Shown: positions 1 through 12,075 of the stretch, in pieces
Layout of the letters: the number at the start of each line of letters is the position of its first letter
Numbering within the stretch: the first letter of the stretch is position 1
Assembly (NCBI RefSeq): GCF_014174375.1
Contig: NZ_JABEQE010000006.1
Coordinates: forward strand, 124,001-188,000
Reading direction: 5' to 3'
Length of the DNA stretch: 64,000 nt
Source: Gluconacetobacter asukensis
GTDB taxonomy: Bacteria > Pseudomonadota > Alphaproteobacteria > Acetobacterales > Acetobacteraceae
Notes under the pieces: model-generated
What the model was told of the DNA's origin: nothing
Databases searched by the model: none
Seen by the model: only the letters and a program-made list of their open reading frames with translations
Translations under genes and position numbers: made by a program

Positions 1-8
1 TGGAAGGG

Positions 9-2414
9 GTGGGGATTGCCGATTCCGAGACGATGGCGGTGCTGCCGCTGCGCGATATCGTCGTCTTTCCGCACATGATCGTGCCGCTGTTCGTCGGGCG
101 CGAGAAATCGGTCCGGGCGCTGGAAGCGGTGACCAAGCATGACAAGCAGATCCTGCTGGTCGCGCAGAAGAACGCGTCGCAGGACGATCCGTCGGCGGAC
201 GATATCTATCGCTACGGCACGGTTTCGACGATCCTGCAGCTGCTGAAGCTGCCCGACGGCACGGTGAAGGTGCTGGTCGAGGGGGTGCGCCGGGCGCGGA
301 TTACCGCGCTGCACGATATCGACGGGCATTTCGAGGCCGAGATCACGCCGGTGACCGAGGAGCCAGCGGCCGATAACGAGGGCGAGGCGCTGGGGCGCAC
401 CGTGGTCTCGCAGTTCGAGCAATATATCAAGCTGAACAAGAAGATCGCGCCCGAGGTCCTGGTTTCGCTGAACCAGATCGAGGATCTGTCGAAGCTGGCC
501 GACACGATCGCCAGCCATCTGAACCTGAAGATCGCCGAGAAGCAGGAGATCCTGGAGATCCCCGGCGTCAATGCCCGGCTGGAGCGTGTGTTTGCGCATA
601 TGGAGGCCGAGATCGGCGTCCTGCAGGTGGAAAAGCGCATCCGCAACCGCGTCAAGCGGCAGATGGAGAAGACGCAGCGCGAGTACTATCTGAACGAGCA
701 GCTGAAGGCGATCCAGAAGGAACTGGGCGAGGGCGAGGAAGGTCGGGACGAGACCGCCGAGCTTGAGGAAAAGATCGCCAAGGCCCGCCTGCCCAAGGAA
801 GCCCGCGACAAGGCCATGGGGGAGCTGAAGAAACTGCGTGCCATGAGCCCGATGTCGGCCGAGTCGACGGTGGTGCGCAATTATCTGGACTGGATCCTGA
901 GCCTGCCGTGGAAGAAGCGGTCCAAGGTGCGCCGCGACCTGACCGAGGCCGAGAAGGTGCTCGATACGGACCATTACGGGCTGGAGAAGGTCAAGGAGCG
1001 CATCCTGGAATATCTGGCGGTCCAGAGCCGGGCGCAGAAGGTCAAGGGGCCGATTCTCTGCCTCGTTGGACCGCCGGGCGTGGGCAAGACCTCGCTGGCG
1101 CGGTCGATCGCCAAGGCGACGGGGCGCCATTATGTGCGCATGTCGCTGGGCGGCGTGCGTGACGAGGCCGAGATTCGCGGCCACCGGCGGACCTATATCG
1201 GCTCGATGCCCGGCAAGATCATCCAGGGGATGAAGAAGGCGAAGGCCTCCAATCCGCTCTTCCTGCTGGACGAGATCGACAAGCTGGGGGCCGACTGGCG
1301 CGGTGATCCGTCTTCGGCACTGCTGGAGGTGCTGGACCCGGAGCAGAACGGGACCTTCGCCGACCATTATCTGGAGGTCGATTACGACCTGTCGGATGTG
1401 ATGTTCGTCACCACCGCCAACAGCCTGAACATGCCCCAGCCGCTGCTGGACCGCATGGAGATCATCCGCCTGTCGGGCTACACCGAGGACGAGAAGGTCG
1501 AGATCGCCAAGCGCCACCTGCTGAACAAGCAGGCGGAAGCGCACAGCCTGAAGGCGGACGAATGGTCGGTCAGCGACGATGCGCTGCGTGAACTGGTGCG
1601 GAGTTACACGCGTGAGGCCGGCGTGCGGAACCTGGAGCGCGAGATTGCGACCCTGGCCCGCAAGGCGGTGCGCGAGATCGTGACCGGCAAGGCCAAGAAG
1701 GTGGCGATCACCCGCAAGAACCTGGAAAAATACGCGGGCGTGAAGCGGTTCCGCTACGGCGAGACCGAGGCCGAGGACATGGTCGGCGTCGTGACCGGCC
1801 TGGCGTGGACCGAGGTCGGGGGCGAGATCCTGACCATCGAGAGCGTGATGGTGCCGGGCAAGGGCGCGATCAAGCAGACGGGCAAGCTGGGCGACGTGAT
1901 GCAGGAGAGTGTTGCGGCGGCCCTGTCCTATGTCCGCAGCCGGGCCGTGACCTTCGGCATCAAGCCGACCCTGTTCGAGAAGCGCGACCTGCATGTGCAT
2001 GTGCCCGAGGGGGCGACTCCGAAGGATGGGCCTTCGGCCGGCATTGCGATGGCGACGTCGCTGGTCAGCGTGCTGACCGGCATTCCGGTGCGGCGCGACG
2101 TGGCGATGACGGGTGAGATCACGCTACGCGGCCGCGTGCTGGCGATCGGCGGGCTGAAGGAGAAGCTGCTGGCCGCCCACCGGGCGGGCATCAAGACGGT
2201 CTTCATCCCCAAGGACAATGAGAAGGACCTGGTCGATATCCCCGACACGGTGAAGAAGGGTCTGCGCGTCATTCCCGTCTCTCATGTCGATGACGTCATC
2301 GGCCAGGCCCTGGCCCGGCGCCCCGAGCCGATCGAATGGAGCCAGGAGTCGGAAGACGCGGTTGCCAATCCGGCCCCTGCAACGGGAATGGCTGCTGCGT
2401 CCCTGCCGCATTGA
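9..2414 (+). CDS. lon: ATP-dependent protease Lon
   Basis: Cytosolic AAA+ serine protease that degrades misfolded and short-lived regulatory proteins. The 801-residue length is normal for LonA. Seen in order: N-terminal substrate-binding LAN domain (about residues 10-200), helical region, AAA+ module with Walker [10 protein letters not shown] near residue 354 and a sensor-rich segment, then the C-terminal protease domain. The catalytic dyad is visible as Ser676 in DGPSAGIA and Lys719 in GGLKEKLL, with the 43-residue spacing of E. coli Lon. The start used is GTG at 9, only eight bases from the window edge and preceded by a purine-rich GGAAGGG; an ATG at 33 is an alternative, and an upstream in-frame start cannot be excluded. 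hupB follows on the same strand, the usual alphaproteobacterial arrangement. Confidence 0.97.
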   Translation: MGIADSETMAVLPLRDIVVFPHMIVPLFVGREKSVRALEAVTKHDKQILLVAQKNASQDDPSADDIYRYGTVSTILQLLKLPDGTVKVLVEGVRRARITALHDIDGHFEAEITPVTEEPAADNEGEALGRTVVSQFEQYIKLNKKIAPEVLVSLNQIEDLSKLADTIASHLNLKIAEKQEILEIPGVNARLERVFAHMEAEIGVLQVEKRIRNRVKRQMEKTQREYYLNEQLKAIQKELGEGEEGRDETAELEEKIAKARLPKEARDKAMGELKKLRAMSPMSAESTVVRNYLDWILSLPWKKRSKVRRDLTEAEKVLDTDHYGLEKVKERILEYLAVQSRAQKVKGPILCLVGPPGVGKTSLARSIAKATGRHYVRMSLGGVRDEAEIRGHRRTYIGSMPGKIIQGMKKAKASNPLFLLDEIDKLGADWRGDPSSALLEVLDPEQNGTFADHYLEVDYDLSDVMFVTTANSLNMPQPLLDRMEIIRLSGYTEDEKVEIAKRHLLNKQAEAHSLKADEWSVSDDALRELVRSYTREAGVRNLEREIATLARKAVREIVTGKAKKVAITRKNLEKYAGVKRFRYGETEAEDMVGVVTGLAWTEVGGEILTIESVMVPGKGAIKQTGKLGDVMQESVAAALSYVRSRAVTFGIKPTLFEKRDLHVHVPEGATPKDGPSAGIAMATSLVSVLTGIPVRRDVAMTGEITLRGRVLAIGGLKEKLLAAHRAGIKTVFIPKDNEKDLVDIPDTVKKGLRVIPVSHVDDVIGQALARRPEPIEWSQESEDAVANPAPATGMAAASLPH

Positions 2415-2492
2415 CACCGCATTGATTGTGTCAAAATGGCACCAACCCCCCGGTTTGGCCGGATTTTCGGCTGATCCGGGCGGCGTGCTCGG

Positions 2493-2520
2493 TTGACGCG
2501 GCAAAAAACGGCTGCATAGT
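2493..2520 (+). promoter_or_regulatory. Candidate sigma-70 promoter of hupB
   Basis: TTGACG at 2493-2498 and CATAGT at 2515-2520 are separated by 16 bp. This matches the housekeeping consensus at five of six and four of six positions. Transcription would start near 2527, leaving a leader of about 59 nt before the hupB ATG. The site lies in the lon-hupB gap and would let HU be expressed independently of lon. It was found by eye only. Confidence 0.5.
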
Positions 2521-2585
2521 GCGGGCCAATGCGGCGTTGGCGAGAGCTCGGTTCCGGCGCGTGCACAGAGAAAGAAAGGCGTAAA

Positions 2586-2870
2586 ATGGAGAAGCCACTT
2601 AACAAGCAGGAACTCGTCGCCGCTGTGGCCGATGATGCCGATCTGCCCAAGGCGAAGGCTGGCGAAGTGGTCGACGCCGTGTTCAGTGCGATCGAGAAGG
2701 CCCTGTCGAAGAAGCAGGAGGTCCGTCTGGTGGGCTTCGGGACCTTCGTGACGGCGACCCGCAAGGCGGCCAAGGGCCGCAATCCCCGCACCGGCGAGGA
2801 AATCGACATTCCGGCTTCGACCTCGGTTCGCTTCAAGCCGGGCAAGAACCTGAAGGAAGCCGTGAGCTGA
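2586..2870 (+). CDS. hupB: DNA-binding protein HU
   Basis: Small histone-like nucleoid protein that bends DNA as a dimer. The 94 residues form one bacterial HU/IHF domain: an N-terminal helical dimerisation half (LNKQELVAAVA), the conserved VRLVGFGTF core, and the flexible DNA-binding arm with KGRNPRTGEEI. The ATG at 2586 was chosen because HU homology starts there, although the frame stays open upstream to 2529; a purine-rich AGAAAGAAAGG precedes it. The gene follows lon and is closed by two strong hairpins. It is HU rather than IHF by its arm sequence and its location after lon. Confidence 0.96.
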   Translation: MEKPLNKQELVAAVADDADLPKAKAGEVVDAVFSAIEKALSKKQEVRLVGFGTFVTATRKAAKGRNPRTGEEIDIPASTSVRFKPGKNLKEAVS

Positions 2871-2888
2871 TCACGCGCTGATGTGACC

Positions 2889-2939
2889 GGAGCAGGCGGC
2901 CTGTCCGCCTGCTCCCCGGCTGGCCCTGACGGGCCAGCC
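2889..2939 (+). terminator. Tandem hairpins after hupB
   Basis: Two consecutive perfect stems. The first has an 11-bp stem (2889-2899 with 2905-2915) and a 5-nt loop. The second has a 9-bp stem (2918-2926 with 2931-2939) and a TGAC loop, followed by TTGTTC. Placed between hupB and tRNA-Val, they probably end hupB transcription, although the T-tract is short. Confidence 0.7.
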
Positions 2940-2947
2940 TTGTTCTG

Positions 2948-3022
2948 GGGCGATTAGCTCAGCGGTAGAGCGTCTCGTTTACACCGAGAGGGTCGGCGGT
3001 TCGATCCCGTCATCGCCCACCA
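2948..3022 (+). tRNA. tRNA-Val (anticodon UAC)
   Basis: A 75-nt cloverleaf with CCA encoded. The acceptor GGGCGAT pairs with ATCGCCC, the D-arm contains AGCTCAGCGGTAGAGC, the anticodon loop TTTACAC gives UAC, and the T-loop is GGTTCGATCCC. It is one of three valine tRNAs with different anticodons in this window. Confidence 0.97.
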
Positions 3023-3135
3023 TTATGCCGGCCCGGTGCCGGATGACTGTCCTGCTTCGTCGGGATACCGGACAAAATGACAATCGTCTGGTTGACGCGT
3101 CCCGGCTGCATGGTTAAACACCGCCTCACGCCTTC

Positions 3136-3212
<77 letters not shown>

Positions 3213-3434
3213 CGGTCGTTTCATGTTTAATAATGATCGACCATATGGCACCTGTTAAAGGTGCATCTTCCCAATAATCGGATCTGGTCCGGCTCCCAAT
3301 ATTTTGGTCCGACAAAAGACAGGTCGTCCCTAACGCGCATATCCGCGTAGCGTATTCATCATCACGGGAATGTTCATCCCCCGATGGCGCGTCGCGGTCT
3401 GGTCGCGTCCGGACGATGGGTCTAACCTCCTGAC

Positions 3435-3458
3435 CATGACGACGCCCTGTTCGTCATG
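3435..3458. promoter_or_regulatory. Inverted repeat upstream of nuoA
   Basis: A perfect 8-bp inverted repeat, CATGACGA, 8-nt spacer, TCGTCATG, sits 40 bp before the nuoA start in an otherwise gene-free stretch (3213-3498). It could be an operator for the complex I operon or a hairpin in its leader. I saw no convincing -35/-10 pair near it, and nothing else in this gap beyond the weak hairpin after tRNA-Asp. Confidence 0.4.
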
Positions 3459-3498
3459 ACGCCCGCGGCAAGCGTGCCATCAGTCAGGGAGACGCGCC

Positions 3499-3864
3499 AT
3501 GAATTCCGTTCTTGCGGATTATTTTCCAGTTCTGGTTTTCGGTGTCCTGGCGGTCGTGATCGCCGGCGCGATGCTGGGAAGCTCCCTGCTCTTCGGTCAT
3601 CAGAAGCCCTATGCCGAGAAGGTCTCGGCCTATGAATGCGGGTTCGAGGCATTCGACGATGCCAGGCATCGTTTCGATGTCCGGTTCTATCTGGTGGCGA
3701 TCCTGTTCATCATTTTCGATCTGGAGGTTGCCTTCCTGTTCCCCTGGGCGGTCAGCCTGTCGCGGATCGGCCTGTTCGGCTTTCTGTCGATGATGGGGTT
3801 CCTGGGCATCCTGACGGTGGGGTTCATCTATGAATGGTGCAAGGGCGCCCTGGACTGGGATTGA
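3499..3864 (+). CDS. nuoA: NADH-quinone oxidoreductase subunit A
   Basis: Small membrane subunit of complex I (NDH-1), close to the quinone site at the junction of the peripheral and membrane arms. The 121 residues carry three hydrophobic helices (about residues 7-28, 65-87 and 92-113) and the conserved loop [12 protein letters not shown] between helices 1 and 2, whose cysteine-bearing YECG motif identifies the family. The ATG at 3499 follows a GGGAGA Shine-Dalgarno. It is the first gene of the nuo operon here; nuoB begins 37 bp later. Confidence 0.97.
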   Translation: MNSVLADYFPVLVFGVLAVVIAGAMLGSSLLFGHQKPYAEKVSAYECGFEAFDDARHRFDVRFYLVAILFIIFDLEVAFLFPWAVSLSRIGLFGFLSMMGFLGILTVGFIYEWCKGALDWD

Positions 3865-3901
3865 GCCGGACCGGGATTGAGCGAGGGGAGGGAGACGAGG
3901 C

Positions 3902-4477
3902 ATGAGTATCGCTGATGCGACAGGTGACGGGCAGGGCGCGATCGCCTGGAACCGCGACATGCTGCCCCCGGGGCCGGAGCAGGATGCCGTCATCAAGGGT
4001 ATTACCGGCGAGATCACCGAGAAGGGGTTCGTCGTCGCCAACCTCGACAAGCTGGTCAATTGGGGCCGCACCGGCAGTCTGTGGCCGATGTCCTTCGGGT
4101 TGGCGTGTTGCGCGGTGGAAATGATCCACGCCTACATGCCGCGCTATGATCTGGACCGGATGGGCATCATTCCGCGGGGGTCGCCGCGCCAGTCGGACGT
4201 GATGATCGTGGCCGGGACCCTGACCAACAAGATGGCGCCGGCCCTGCGCCGGGTCTACGATCAGATGGCCGAGCCGCGCTGGGTGATCTCGATGGGGTCC
4301 TGCGCCAATGGTGGCGGCTATTACCATTATTCCTATTCCGTGGTGCGCGGATGCGATCGGATCGTGCCGGTGGACGTGTACGTTCCCGGCTGCCCGCCGA
4401 CGGCCGAGGCGCTGATCTACGGCATTCTGCAACTGCAGAAGAAAATCCGCAGGACAGGGACGATTCTCCGTGGCTGA
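3902..4477 (+). CDS. nuoB: NADH-quinone oxidoreductase subunit B
   Basis: Peripheral subunit that holds the terminal iron-sulphur cluster N2, which hands electrons to ubiquinone. The cluster ligands are visible: adjacent Cys69-Cys70 in GLACCAVEM, Cys134 in GSCANGGG and Cys164 in VPGCPPTAE, the complete NuoB set. The length of 191 residues is normal. The start follows GGGAGGGAGAC. The 3' end overlaps nuoC by 8 bp, consistent with translational coupling. Confidence 0.98.
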   Translation: MSIADATGDGQGAIAWNRDMLPPGPEQDAVIKGITGEITEKGFVVANLDKLVNWGRTGSLWPMSFGLACCAVEMIHAYMPRYDLDRMGIIPRGSPRQSDVMIVAGTLTNKMAPALRRVYDQMAEPRWVISMGSCANGGGYYHYSYSVVRGCDRIVPVDVYVPGCPPTAEALIYGILQLQKKIRRTGTILRG

Positions 4478-5135
4478 ACCGGGCACCGAACTGACGACCC
4501 AGCAGGCCCAGTCGCGTGGCGCGCTGGGGTCTTTGGCCTTCGCGCTGTCGACGAGCGTGCCGGGTATCCATTCCGCCGCGATCGAGGATGGCGAACTGGT
4601 CGTGCGGACCAGCCGCGACCGGTTGCTGGCGCTGATGGGGCTGCTGCGCGACGATCCGCGCTATGCCTGCGAACAGCTGATGGATCTGTGCGGTGTCGAT
4701 TATCCGGCGCGGGCGGAGCGATTCGAGGTTGTCTACAATCTGCTGTCGGTGACGCGTAACCACCGGATTCGCGTCATTGTGACCACGGATGAGACCAATC
4801 CGGTGCCGTCGGTGCATCATCTGTGGCCCTGTGCCACGTGGTGGGAGCGCGAGTGCTACGACCTGTTCGGGGTCCTGTTCTCGGGCCAGCCGGATCTGCG
4901 CCGTATCCTGACCGATTACGGGTTCGAGGGGCATCCGCTGCGCAAGGACTTCCCGCTGACCGGCTATGTCGAGATGCGGTACGACGAGGATCGCCGTCAG
5001 GTGGTCTACGAGCCGGTGAAGCTGACGCAGGATTTCCGCAATTTCGATTTCGAATCGCCATGGGAGGGCATCCTGACCCTGCCGGGCGACGAGAAGGCGC
5101 ATGAATCCCGCCAGGGACTGAAATTGCCGCGATGA
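4470..5135 (+). CDS. nuoC: NADH-quinone oxidoreductase subunit C
   Basis: The 30-kDa hydrophilic subunit of the peripheral arm, which contacts NuoD and NuoB. The 221 residues include the family signature [12 protein letters not shown] (about residues 122-133) and the [23 protein letters not shown] stretch that follows it. It starts inside the end of nuoB with a GTG at 4470. It is separate from nuoD, as in most alphaproteobacteria and unlike the fused NuoCD of E. coli. Confidence 0.97.
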   Translation: MAEPGTELTTQQAQSRGALGSLAFALSTSVPGIHSAAIEDGELVVRTSRDRLLALMGLLRDDPRYACEQLMDLCGVDYPARAERFEVVYNLLSVTRNHRIRVIVTTDETNPVPSVHHLWPCATWWERECYDLFGVLFSGQPDLRRILTDYGFEGHPLRKDFPLTGYVEMRYDEDRRQVVYEPVKLTQDFRNFDFESPWEGILTLPGDEKAHESRQGLKLPR

Positions 5136-5187
5136 CGGGACCATCCAGACATATGGCGAGGGCGCGCAAGGTGAGGGAGAGCGGACG

Positions 5188-6438
5188 ATGAGCGACATTG
5201 TCCTTCACGAGGATATTCCGGAAGAGCTGCTGTCGGCTGACGCGGCCGCCAAGGCGGAAATCCGGACCGTGGAGATCGATTCCCACGCCCTGAATTTCGG
5301 CCCGCAGCATCCGTCGGCCCATGGCGTGCTGCGCCTGGTGCTGGAGATGGAAGGCGAAGTCGTCGCCCGCGCCATTCCGCATATCGGGCTGCTGCATCGC
5401 GGCACCGAAAAGCTGATCGAATACAAGACCTATCCCAAGGCGTTGCCGTATTTCGATCGGCTCGATTATGTCTCGCCGATGTGCGAGGAACAGGCTTTCG
5501 CGCTGGCGACGGAGAAGCTGCTGGGGATCGAGATCCCCGACCGCGCGAAATGGATTCGCGTGATGTTCGCCGAAATGACGCGCATCCTGAACCATATCCT
5601 GAACCTGACCTCGTTCGGGCTCGACTGCGGCGCGCTGACTCCCGCGCTGTGGGGGTATGAAGAGCGCGAGAAGCTGATCGAATTCTACGAGGCGGCGTCG
5701 GGCGCGCGCTTCCATGCCAATTATTTCCGCCCGGGTGGGGTCGCGCGCGACCTGCCGGCGGGACTGGAAGAGCGGATCGCGGAGTGGGCGAGGCAGTTCC
5801 CGCGCTGGATCGACGATCTGGAAACGCTGCTGACCAACAACCGGATCTGGAAGCAGCGGACGGTCGGGATCGGCGTGTTCACCACCGAGCAGGCGCTGGC
5901 CTGGGGGTTCAGCGGCCCCTGCCTGCGCGCATCGGGCGTGCCGTGGGATCTGCGCCGGGCGCAACCATATGACAATTACGACAAGGTGACGTTCAACATC
6001 CCCGTCACGCGCCAGGGCGACTGTTACGACCGCTATCTGGTGCGTGTGGCGGAGATGCGCGAGAGCGTGAAGATCGTCGAGCAGTGTCTGGCGCAGATCA
6101 AGCCGGGGCCGGTCAAGATTCAGGACCACAAGATCACCCCGCCGCCGCGCCGGGAGATGAAGCGGTCGATGGAAGCGCTGATCCATCATTTCAAGCTGTT
6201 CACCGAAGGGTACCACGTGCCGCCGGGCGCGACCTATACTTCGGTCGAAAGCCCCAAGGGCGAGTTCGGGGTCTACCTGGTCGCGGACGGCAGCAATCGG
6301 CCCTACCGGTGCAAGATCCGGCCCACGGGCTTTGCCCATCTGCAGGCGATCGACGAGATGTCGCGCCGCCACATGCTGGCCGACGCGGTCGCGATCATCG
6401 GGTCGCTGGACCTGGTGTTCGGCGAGATAGACAGGTGA
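5188..6438 (+). CDS. nuoD: NADH-quinone oxidoreductase subunit D
   Basis: The 49-kDa hydrophilic subunit, related to [NiFe]-hydrogenase large subunits, which forms the quinone cavity with NuoB. Of 416 residues, the N-terminal [15 protein letters not shown] motif is the family hallmark, followed by [14 protein letters not shown] and, near the C-terminus, the segment ending with a [12 protein letters not shown] tail. The length is typical for stand-alone alphaproteobacterial NuoD. The ATG at 5188 follows GGGAGAG. nuoE starts 5 bp after its stop. Confidence 0.98.
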   Translation: MSDIVLHEDIPEELLSADAAAKAEIRTVEIDSHALNFGPQHPSAHGVLRLVLEMEGEVVARAIPHIGLLHRGTEKLIEYKTYPKALPYFDRLDYVSPMCEEQAFALATEKLLGIEIPDRAKWIRVMFAEMTRILNHILNLTSFGLDCGALTPALWGYEEREKLIEFYEAASGARFHANYFRPGGVARDLPAGLEERIAEWARQFPRWIDDLETLLTNNRIWKQRTVGIGVFTTEQALAWGFSGPCLRASGVPWDLRRAQPYDNYDKVTFNIPVTRQGDCYDRYLVRVAEMRESVKIVEQCLAQIKPGPVKIQDHKITPPPRREMKRSMEALIHHFKLFTEGYHVPPGATYTSVESPKGEFGVYLVADGSNRPYRCKIRPTGFAHLQAIDEMSRRHMLADAVAIIGSLDLVFGEIDR

Positions 6439-6443
6439 CAGAG

Positions 6444-7082
6444 ATGTCCGCTCATTCCCCCATCGATCAGATCGAACAGCCCGACTCCTTCGCCTTCGAT
6501 GCCGAGAGCGAAGAGCAGATCGCGGCGATCCTGGCCAAATATCCGCCCGAGCGTAAGGCCAGCGGCACGCTCCCGCTTCTGTATGTCGTGCAGAAGCAGA
6601 TGGGCCGGCAGACGGGCAGCGCCTGGGTGCCGCGCGTGGCGATGGACGAGATCGCGCGCCGGCTGGAGGTTGCGCCGATCCGTGTCTATGAGGTGGCGAC
6701 CTTCTACCTGATGTTCAATACCAAGCCGATCGGGCGGTATCATCTTCAGGTCTGCACCACGACCTCGTGCTGGCTGCGTGGGTCGGACGATGTGGTTGCG
6801 GCCTGCAAGACGGCGACCGGGATTTCGGGTTTCGGCCAGTCGAGCGCCGACGGGCTGTTTACCCTGACCGAGGTGGAGTGCCTGGGCGCCTGCGCCAATG
6901 CGCCGATCCTGCAGGTCGATGATGATTTCTACGAAGATCTGGACGGGCCGCGCACGATCGAGCTGATCGAGGCGCTGCGTCGTGGCGAACGCCCGACACC
7001 GGGACCGATGATCGACCGGGTGAACTCGGCGCCGGAAGGTGGGCGCAAGACGCTGGCGGATAGTCCGGCAGATCAGGGCTGA
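6444..7082 (+). CDS. nuoE: NADH-quinone oxidoreductase subunit E
   Basis: The 24-kDa thioredoxin-fold subunit of the NADH-dehydrogenase module, which carries the off-path [2Fe-2S] cluster N1a. The four ligands are visible as Cys104, Cys109, Cys146 and Cys150 (CTTTSC and CLGAC). The frame is open upstream into nuoD, but family homology and spacing point to ATG 6444, five bases after the nuoD stop, with a purine-rich CAGAG before it. The 212 residues include a C-terminal extension of about 45 residues after the cluster, rich in Pro, Arg and Gly. Confidence 0.96.
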   Translation: MSAHSPIDQIEQPDSFAFDAESEEQIAAILAKYPPERKASGTLPLLYVVQKQMGRQTGSAWVPRVAMDEIARRLEVAPIRVYEVATFYLMFNTKPIGRYHLQVCTTTSCWLRGSDDVVAACKTATGISGFGQSSADGLFTLTEVECLGACANAPILQVDDDFYEDLDGPRTIELIEALRRGERPTPGPMIDRVNSAPEGGRKTLADSPADQG

Positions 7083-7097
7083 GCGGGAGAGACGGCA

Positions 7098-8423
<1,326 letters not shown>

Positions 8424-8428
8424 GGGCG

Positions 8429-10495
8429 ATGGTGAAAGTAACCGTCGACGGGATCGTGGTCGACGTTCCCAGCGGGTCCAGCGCGCTGCAGGCGTGCGAG
8501 GCGGCTGGCAAGGAAATTCCGCGCTTCTGTTTCCATGAACGTCTGTCGGTCGCGGGCAATTGCCGCATGTGTCTGGTGCAGGTGGTGCGGGCGCCGAAGC
8601 CGGTGGCCTCCTGCGGTTTTCCGGTGGCGGAAGGGATGGAAATCCTGACCGACACCGAGATCGTGCGCAAGGCGCGGCGGGCGGTGATGGAGTTCCTGCT
8701 GATCAACCATCCGCTGGATTGCCCGATCTGCGATCAGGGTGGCGAATGCGACCTGCAGGATCAGGCGTTCGGCTATGGTGCCGATCACTCGCGCTATCAG
8801 GAAGCCAAGCGCGCGGTGAAGGACAAATATCTCGGCCCGCTGGTCAAGACGGTGATGACGCGCTGCATCCAGTGCACGCGCTGCATCCGCTTTGCGACCG
8901 AGATCGCGGGGGTGCCCGAACTGGGTGCGGTCTCGCGCGGCGAGAACATGGAAGTCACCAATTACGTCGAGAAGGCGCTGACCTCGGAACTGTCGGGCAA
9001 CCTGATCGACATCTGCCCGGTGGGCGCCCTGACCTCCAAGCCCTATGCCTTTACCGCCCGGCCGTGGGAGTTGAAGCGGACGGACTCGATCGATGTCAGC
9101 GATGCGGTGGGCACCAATATCAGCCTGCATGTGCGCGGCACCGCCGTGCTGCGGGCTGTGCCGCGCGTCAATGACGCGGTAAACGAGGAATGGCTGGCGG
9201 ACAAGGGGCGGTTCTCGGTCGATGGGCTGAAGCATCGCCGGCTGGATCGGCCCTGGGTGCGGGTCCATGGCAAGTTGCAGGCTGTTTCCTGGCAGGATGC
9301 GTTCGTGGCCATCGGTCGCCGGCTGGACGGCGTGCCGGGGGATCGGATCGGGGCGATTGCCGGTGATCTGTGCGATGCCGAGAGCATGCTGGCGCTGAAG
9401 GACCTGATGACGGCGCTGGGTTCGCCCAATATCGACTGCCGCCAGGACGGCGCGGATTACGATCTGTCGCACCGGGCCTATTACACGTTCGGCACCACCA
9501 TTGCCGGGATCGAGGATGCCGACGCGCTGCTGATCGTGGGCTCGATCCCCCGGCAGGAAGCGCCGGTGCTGAATGCGCGGATTCGCAAGCGCTTCCTGGC
9601 GGCGGGCCGGGGTGGGTTCCCGATCGGGCTGGTCGGCGCGCCGACGGCCGACCCGACCTATAAGACGGAATTGCTGGGCGAGGGGCCGGAGGTGCTGGCC
9701 GCGCTGCGGGATGGCACGCATCCTTTCGCCGAGGTGCTGAAGGCGGCGAAGAAGCCGATGATCATCGTCGGGCATGGCGCGCTGACGCGGCCGGATGCGC
9801 GGGCGATCCTGGCTTCGGCCTGGTCGCTGGCGGCCGAGACGGGTGCGATCGGGGCTGGGTGGAACGGCTTCAATGTCCTGCATCGCACGGCCAGCCGGGT
9901 CGCCGGGCTGGATCTGGGGCTGGTGCCGGGCAAGGGTGGACGCAGCGCCGCCGGGATGATGAGCGGCGGCGTCGACGTGCTGTGGTTGCTGGGGGCGGAC
10001 GAGTTCCATACCGCGCAGATCGGGCCGCAGACCTTCGTCATCTATCAGGGCCATCATGGCGATGCGGCGGCGGCGCGGGCGGATGTGATCCTGCCCGGCG
10101 CGAGCTATGCCGAGAAATCGGGCACTTATGTGAATACCGAAGGGCGGGTCCAGCGGTCGTTCCGGGCGGTCATGCCGCCCGGCGATGCGCGCGAGGACTG
10201 GCGCATCCTGCGCGCGTTCTCCGAGGTTGTGGGGCATACGCTGCCCTATGACACGGTGGAGGTGCTGCGCGAGCGGCTGGCGACGGTCAATCCGGTGTTC
10301 CGGGTGATCGGCGGGCTGGATGCGGTGGACGTGTCGGCGCTGCCGGGGCCGACGGGCGCCGGGGCGGTGTCGTCGGCGCCGTTCCGACCGGTCTTCGACG
10401 ATTATTATCAGACGGATCCGATCTGCCGGGCCAGCCCGACGATGGGTGAGTGTTCGCGGATCTATGTCCATCCCCGGACCGTGGCGGCGGAGTAA
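8429..10495 (+). CDS. nuoG: NADH-quinone oxidoreductase subunit G
   Basis: The 75-kDa iron-sulphur subunit of the peripheral arm, from the molybdopterin oxidoreductase superfamily. The N-terminal ferredoxin-like domain has CFHERLSVAGNCRMC for [2Fe-2S] cluster N1b, then HPLDCPICDQGGECDLQD, then CIQCTRCIRF with a later CPVGALTSK for the [4Fe-4S] clusters. The rest is the inactive molybdopterin-type domain. The ATG at 8429 was chosen over an upstream in-frame start that lies inside nuoF; it gives 688 residues, a typical length. Confidence 0.97.
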   Translation: MVKVTVDGIVVDVPSGSSALQACEAAGKEIPRFCFHERLSVAGNCRMCLVQVVRAPKPVASCGFPVAEGMEILTDTEIVRKARRAVMEFLLINHPLDCPICDQGGECDLQDQAFGYGADHSRYQEAKRAVKDKYLGPLVKTVMTRCIQCTRCIRFATEIAGVPELGAVSRGENMEVTNYVEKALTSELSGNLIDICPVGALTSKPYAFTARPWELKRTDSIDVSDAVGTNISLHVRGTAVLRAVPRVNDAVNEEWLADKGRFSVDGLKHRRLDRPWVRVHGKLQAVSWQDAFVAIGRRLDGVPGDRIGAIAGDLCDAESMLALKDLMTALGSPNIDCRQDGADYDLSHRAYYTFGTTIAGIEDADALLIVGSIPRQEAPVLNARIRKRFLAAGRGGFPIGLVGAPTADPTYKTELLGEGPEVLAALRDGTHPFAEVLKAAKKPMIIVGHGALTRPDARAILASAWSLAAETGAIGAGWNGFNVLHRTASRVAGLDLGLVPGKGGRSAAGMMSGGVDVLWLLGADEFHTAQIGPQTFVIYQGHHGDAAAARADVILPGASYAEKSGTYVNTEGRVQRSFRAVMPPGDAREDWRILRAFSEVVGHTLPYDTVEVLRERLATVNPVFRVIGGLDAVDVSALPGPTGAGAVSSAPFRPVFDDYYQTDPICRASPTMGECSRIYVHPRTVAAE

Positions 10496-10501
10496 GGCGA
10501 C

Positions 10502-11527
10502 GTGGCGCATTTCTTTCTGCACACAATGATCGGCCAGGTGATCCTGACGGTTCTCGAGGCGCTGGCCGTTCTGGTGCCGCTTCTGCTGGGCGTGGCCTAT
10601 CTGACGCTGGCCGAGCGCAAGGTCATGGCGGCGATGCAGCTGCGCAAGGGGCCGAACGTCAACGGCCCGTTCGGCGTGCTGCAGGCCTTTGCCGACGCAA
10701 TCAAGATGATCACCAAGGAAACCGTGATCCCGTCCGGTGCCAACCGTTTCCTGTTCCTGTTCGCGCCGTTCCTGACCTTTTCGCTGGCCATGACCGCCTG
10801 GGCGGTCATTCCCACCAATGATGGCTGGGCGATCGCGAACATCAATGTCGGGGTGCTCTATCTGCTCGCGATCTCGTCGCTGGGTGTCTATGGCGTGCTG
10901 ATCGCGGGTTGGGCGTCGAATTCGAAATACGCCTTTCTCGGCGGCCTTCGCGCGGCGGCGCAGATGGTGTCGTACGAGGTGTCGATCGGTCTGGTGATCG
11001 TGTCGGTGCTGTTGGCGGTGGGCAGCCTGAACCTGAACGACATCGTGCTGGCGCAGCGCCATGTCTGGTTCTGCCTGCCGATGTTCCCGATGTTCATCAT
11101 CTTCTTCATCTCGGCGCTGGCGGAAACCAACCGCGCGCCGTTCGACCTGCCCGAGGGCGAGAGTGAACTGGTGGCCGGCTTCTTCGTCGAATATTCGGCG
11201 CTGGCCTTCGGCCTCTTCTTCCTCGGCGAATATGCCAACATGTTCCTGATGTCGGGGATGGTCAGCATCCTGTTCCTTGGTGGCTGGCTGCCGCCGATCG
11301 GGATCGCGCCCTTTACCTGGATACCGGGGCCGCTGTGGCTGATTGCTAAAATCCTGTTCTGCCTGTTCGTCTTCATCTGGGTGCGCGCGACATTCCCGCG
11401 CTACCGCTACGACCAGCTGATGCGGCTGGGATGGAAAGTGTTCCTCCCGCTCTCGCTGGTGTGGATGGTGCTGACGGCGGGCTTCCTGCTGGCCACCGGG
11501 CTGTTGCCCCAGGGAGGAGCGAGCTGA
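10502..11527 (+). CDS. nuoH: NADH-quinone oxidoreductase subunit H
   Basis: Integral membrane subunit that forms the quinone entry channel and links the two arms of complex I. The 341 residues are hydrophobic, with about eight helices. Conserved loops are visible: [17 protein letters not shown] (about residues 36-52), [20 protein letters not shown] and [14 protein letters not shown]. The start is GTG at 10502, six bases after the nuoG stop and preceded by GGCGGAG; an ATG at 10529 would cut into the first helix. The stop overlaps the nuoI start (TGATG). Confidence 0.97.
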   Translation: MAHFFLHTMIGQVILTVLEALAVLVPLLLGVAYLTLAERKVMAAMQLRKGPNVNGPFGVLQAFADAIKMITKETVIPSGANRFLFLFAPFLTFSLAMTAWAVIPTNDGWAIANINVGVLYLLAISSLGVYGVLIAGWASNSKYAFLGGLRAAAQMVSYEVSIGLVIVSVLLAVGSLNLNDIVLAQRHVWFCLPMFPMFIIFFISALAETNRAPFDLPEGESELVAGFFVEYSALAFGLFFLGEYANMFLMSGMVSILFLGGWLPPIGIAPFTWIPGPLWLIAKILFCLFVFIWVRATFPRYRYDQLMRLGWKVFLPLSLVWMVLTAGFLLATGLLPQGGAS

Positions 11528-12015
11528 TGGGCACTCTTGACCGAACGGTCCGTTCCTTCCTGCTGGCCGAATTGGTGGCCGGCATGGGGGCGACGCTGCG
11601 GGCCTTCTTCAAACCGAAGGTGACGATCAACTATCCGTACGAAAAGGGGCCGCTCTCGCCGCGTTTCCGTGGCGAGCATGCGCTGCGCCGCTATCCGAAC
11701 GGCGAGGAACGCTGCATTGCCTGCAAGCTGTGCGAGGCGACCTGCCCGGCGGAGGCGATCACGATCGAATCCGAACCGCGCGATGACGGGTCGCGGCGCA
11801 CCACGCGCTACGACATCGACATGACGAAATGCATCTATTGCGGCCTGTGCGAGGAAGCCTGCCCGGTCGATGCGATCGTCGAGGGGCCGAATTACGAGTT
11901 CGCGACCGAGACGCGCGAGGAACTCATGTACAACAAGGACAAGCTGCTCGCCAACGGCGACCGCTGGGAAAGTGTCCTGGCACGACGGCTGGAACTCGAT
12001 GCGCCCTATCGTTGA
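11527..12015 (+). CDS. nuoI: NADH-quinone oxidoreductase subunit I
   Basis: Ferredoxin-like subunit with two [4Fe-4S] clusters (N6a and N6b) passing electrons to NuoB. Both CxxCxxCxxxCP motifs are intact, at Cys63/66/69/73 and Cys102/105/108/112. The frame extends upstream into nuoH, but ATG 11527 overlaps the nuoH stop by one base, follows GGGAGGAG and matches the family N-terminus. The 162 residues are the usual size. Confidence 0.98.
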   Translation: MGTLDRTVRSFLLAELVAGMGATLRAFFKPKVTINYPYEKGPLSPRFRGEHALRRYPNGEERCIACKLCEATCPAEAITIESEPRDDGSRRTTRYDIDMTKCIYCGLCEEACPVDAIVEGPNYEFATETREELMYNKDKLLANGDRWESVLARRLELDAPYR

Positions 12016-12075
12016 GGGAGAGGCCGAGCCAGTGAGGCAGCGGGAGAAAAGAGCCATGCGGCAGGAAGGTCACCG

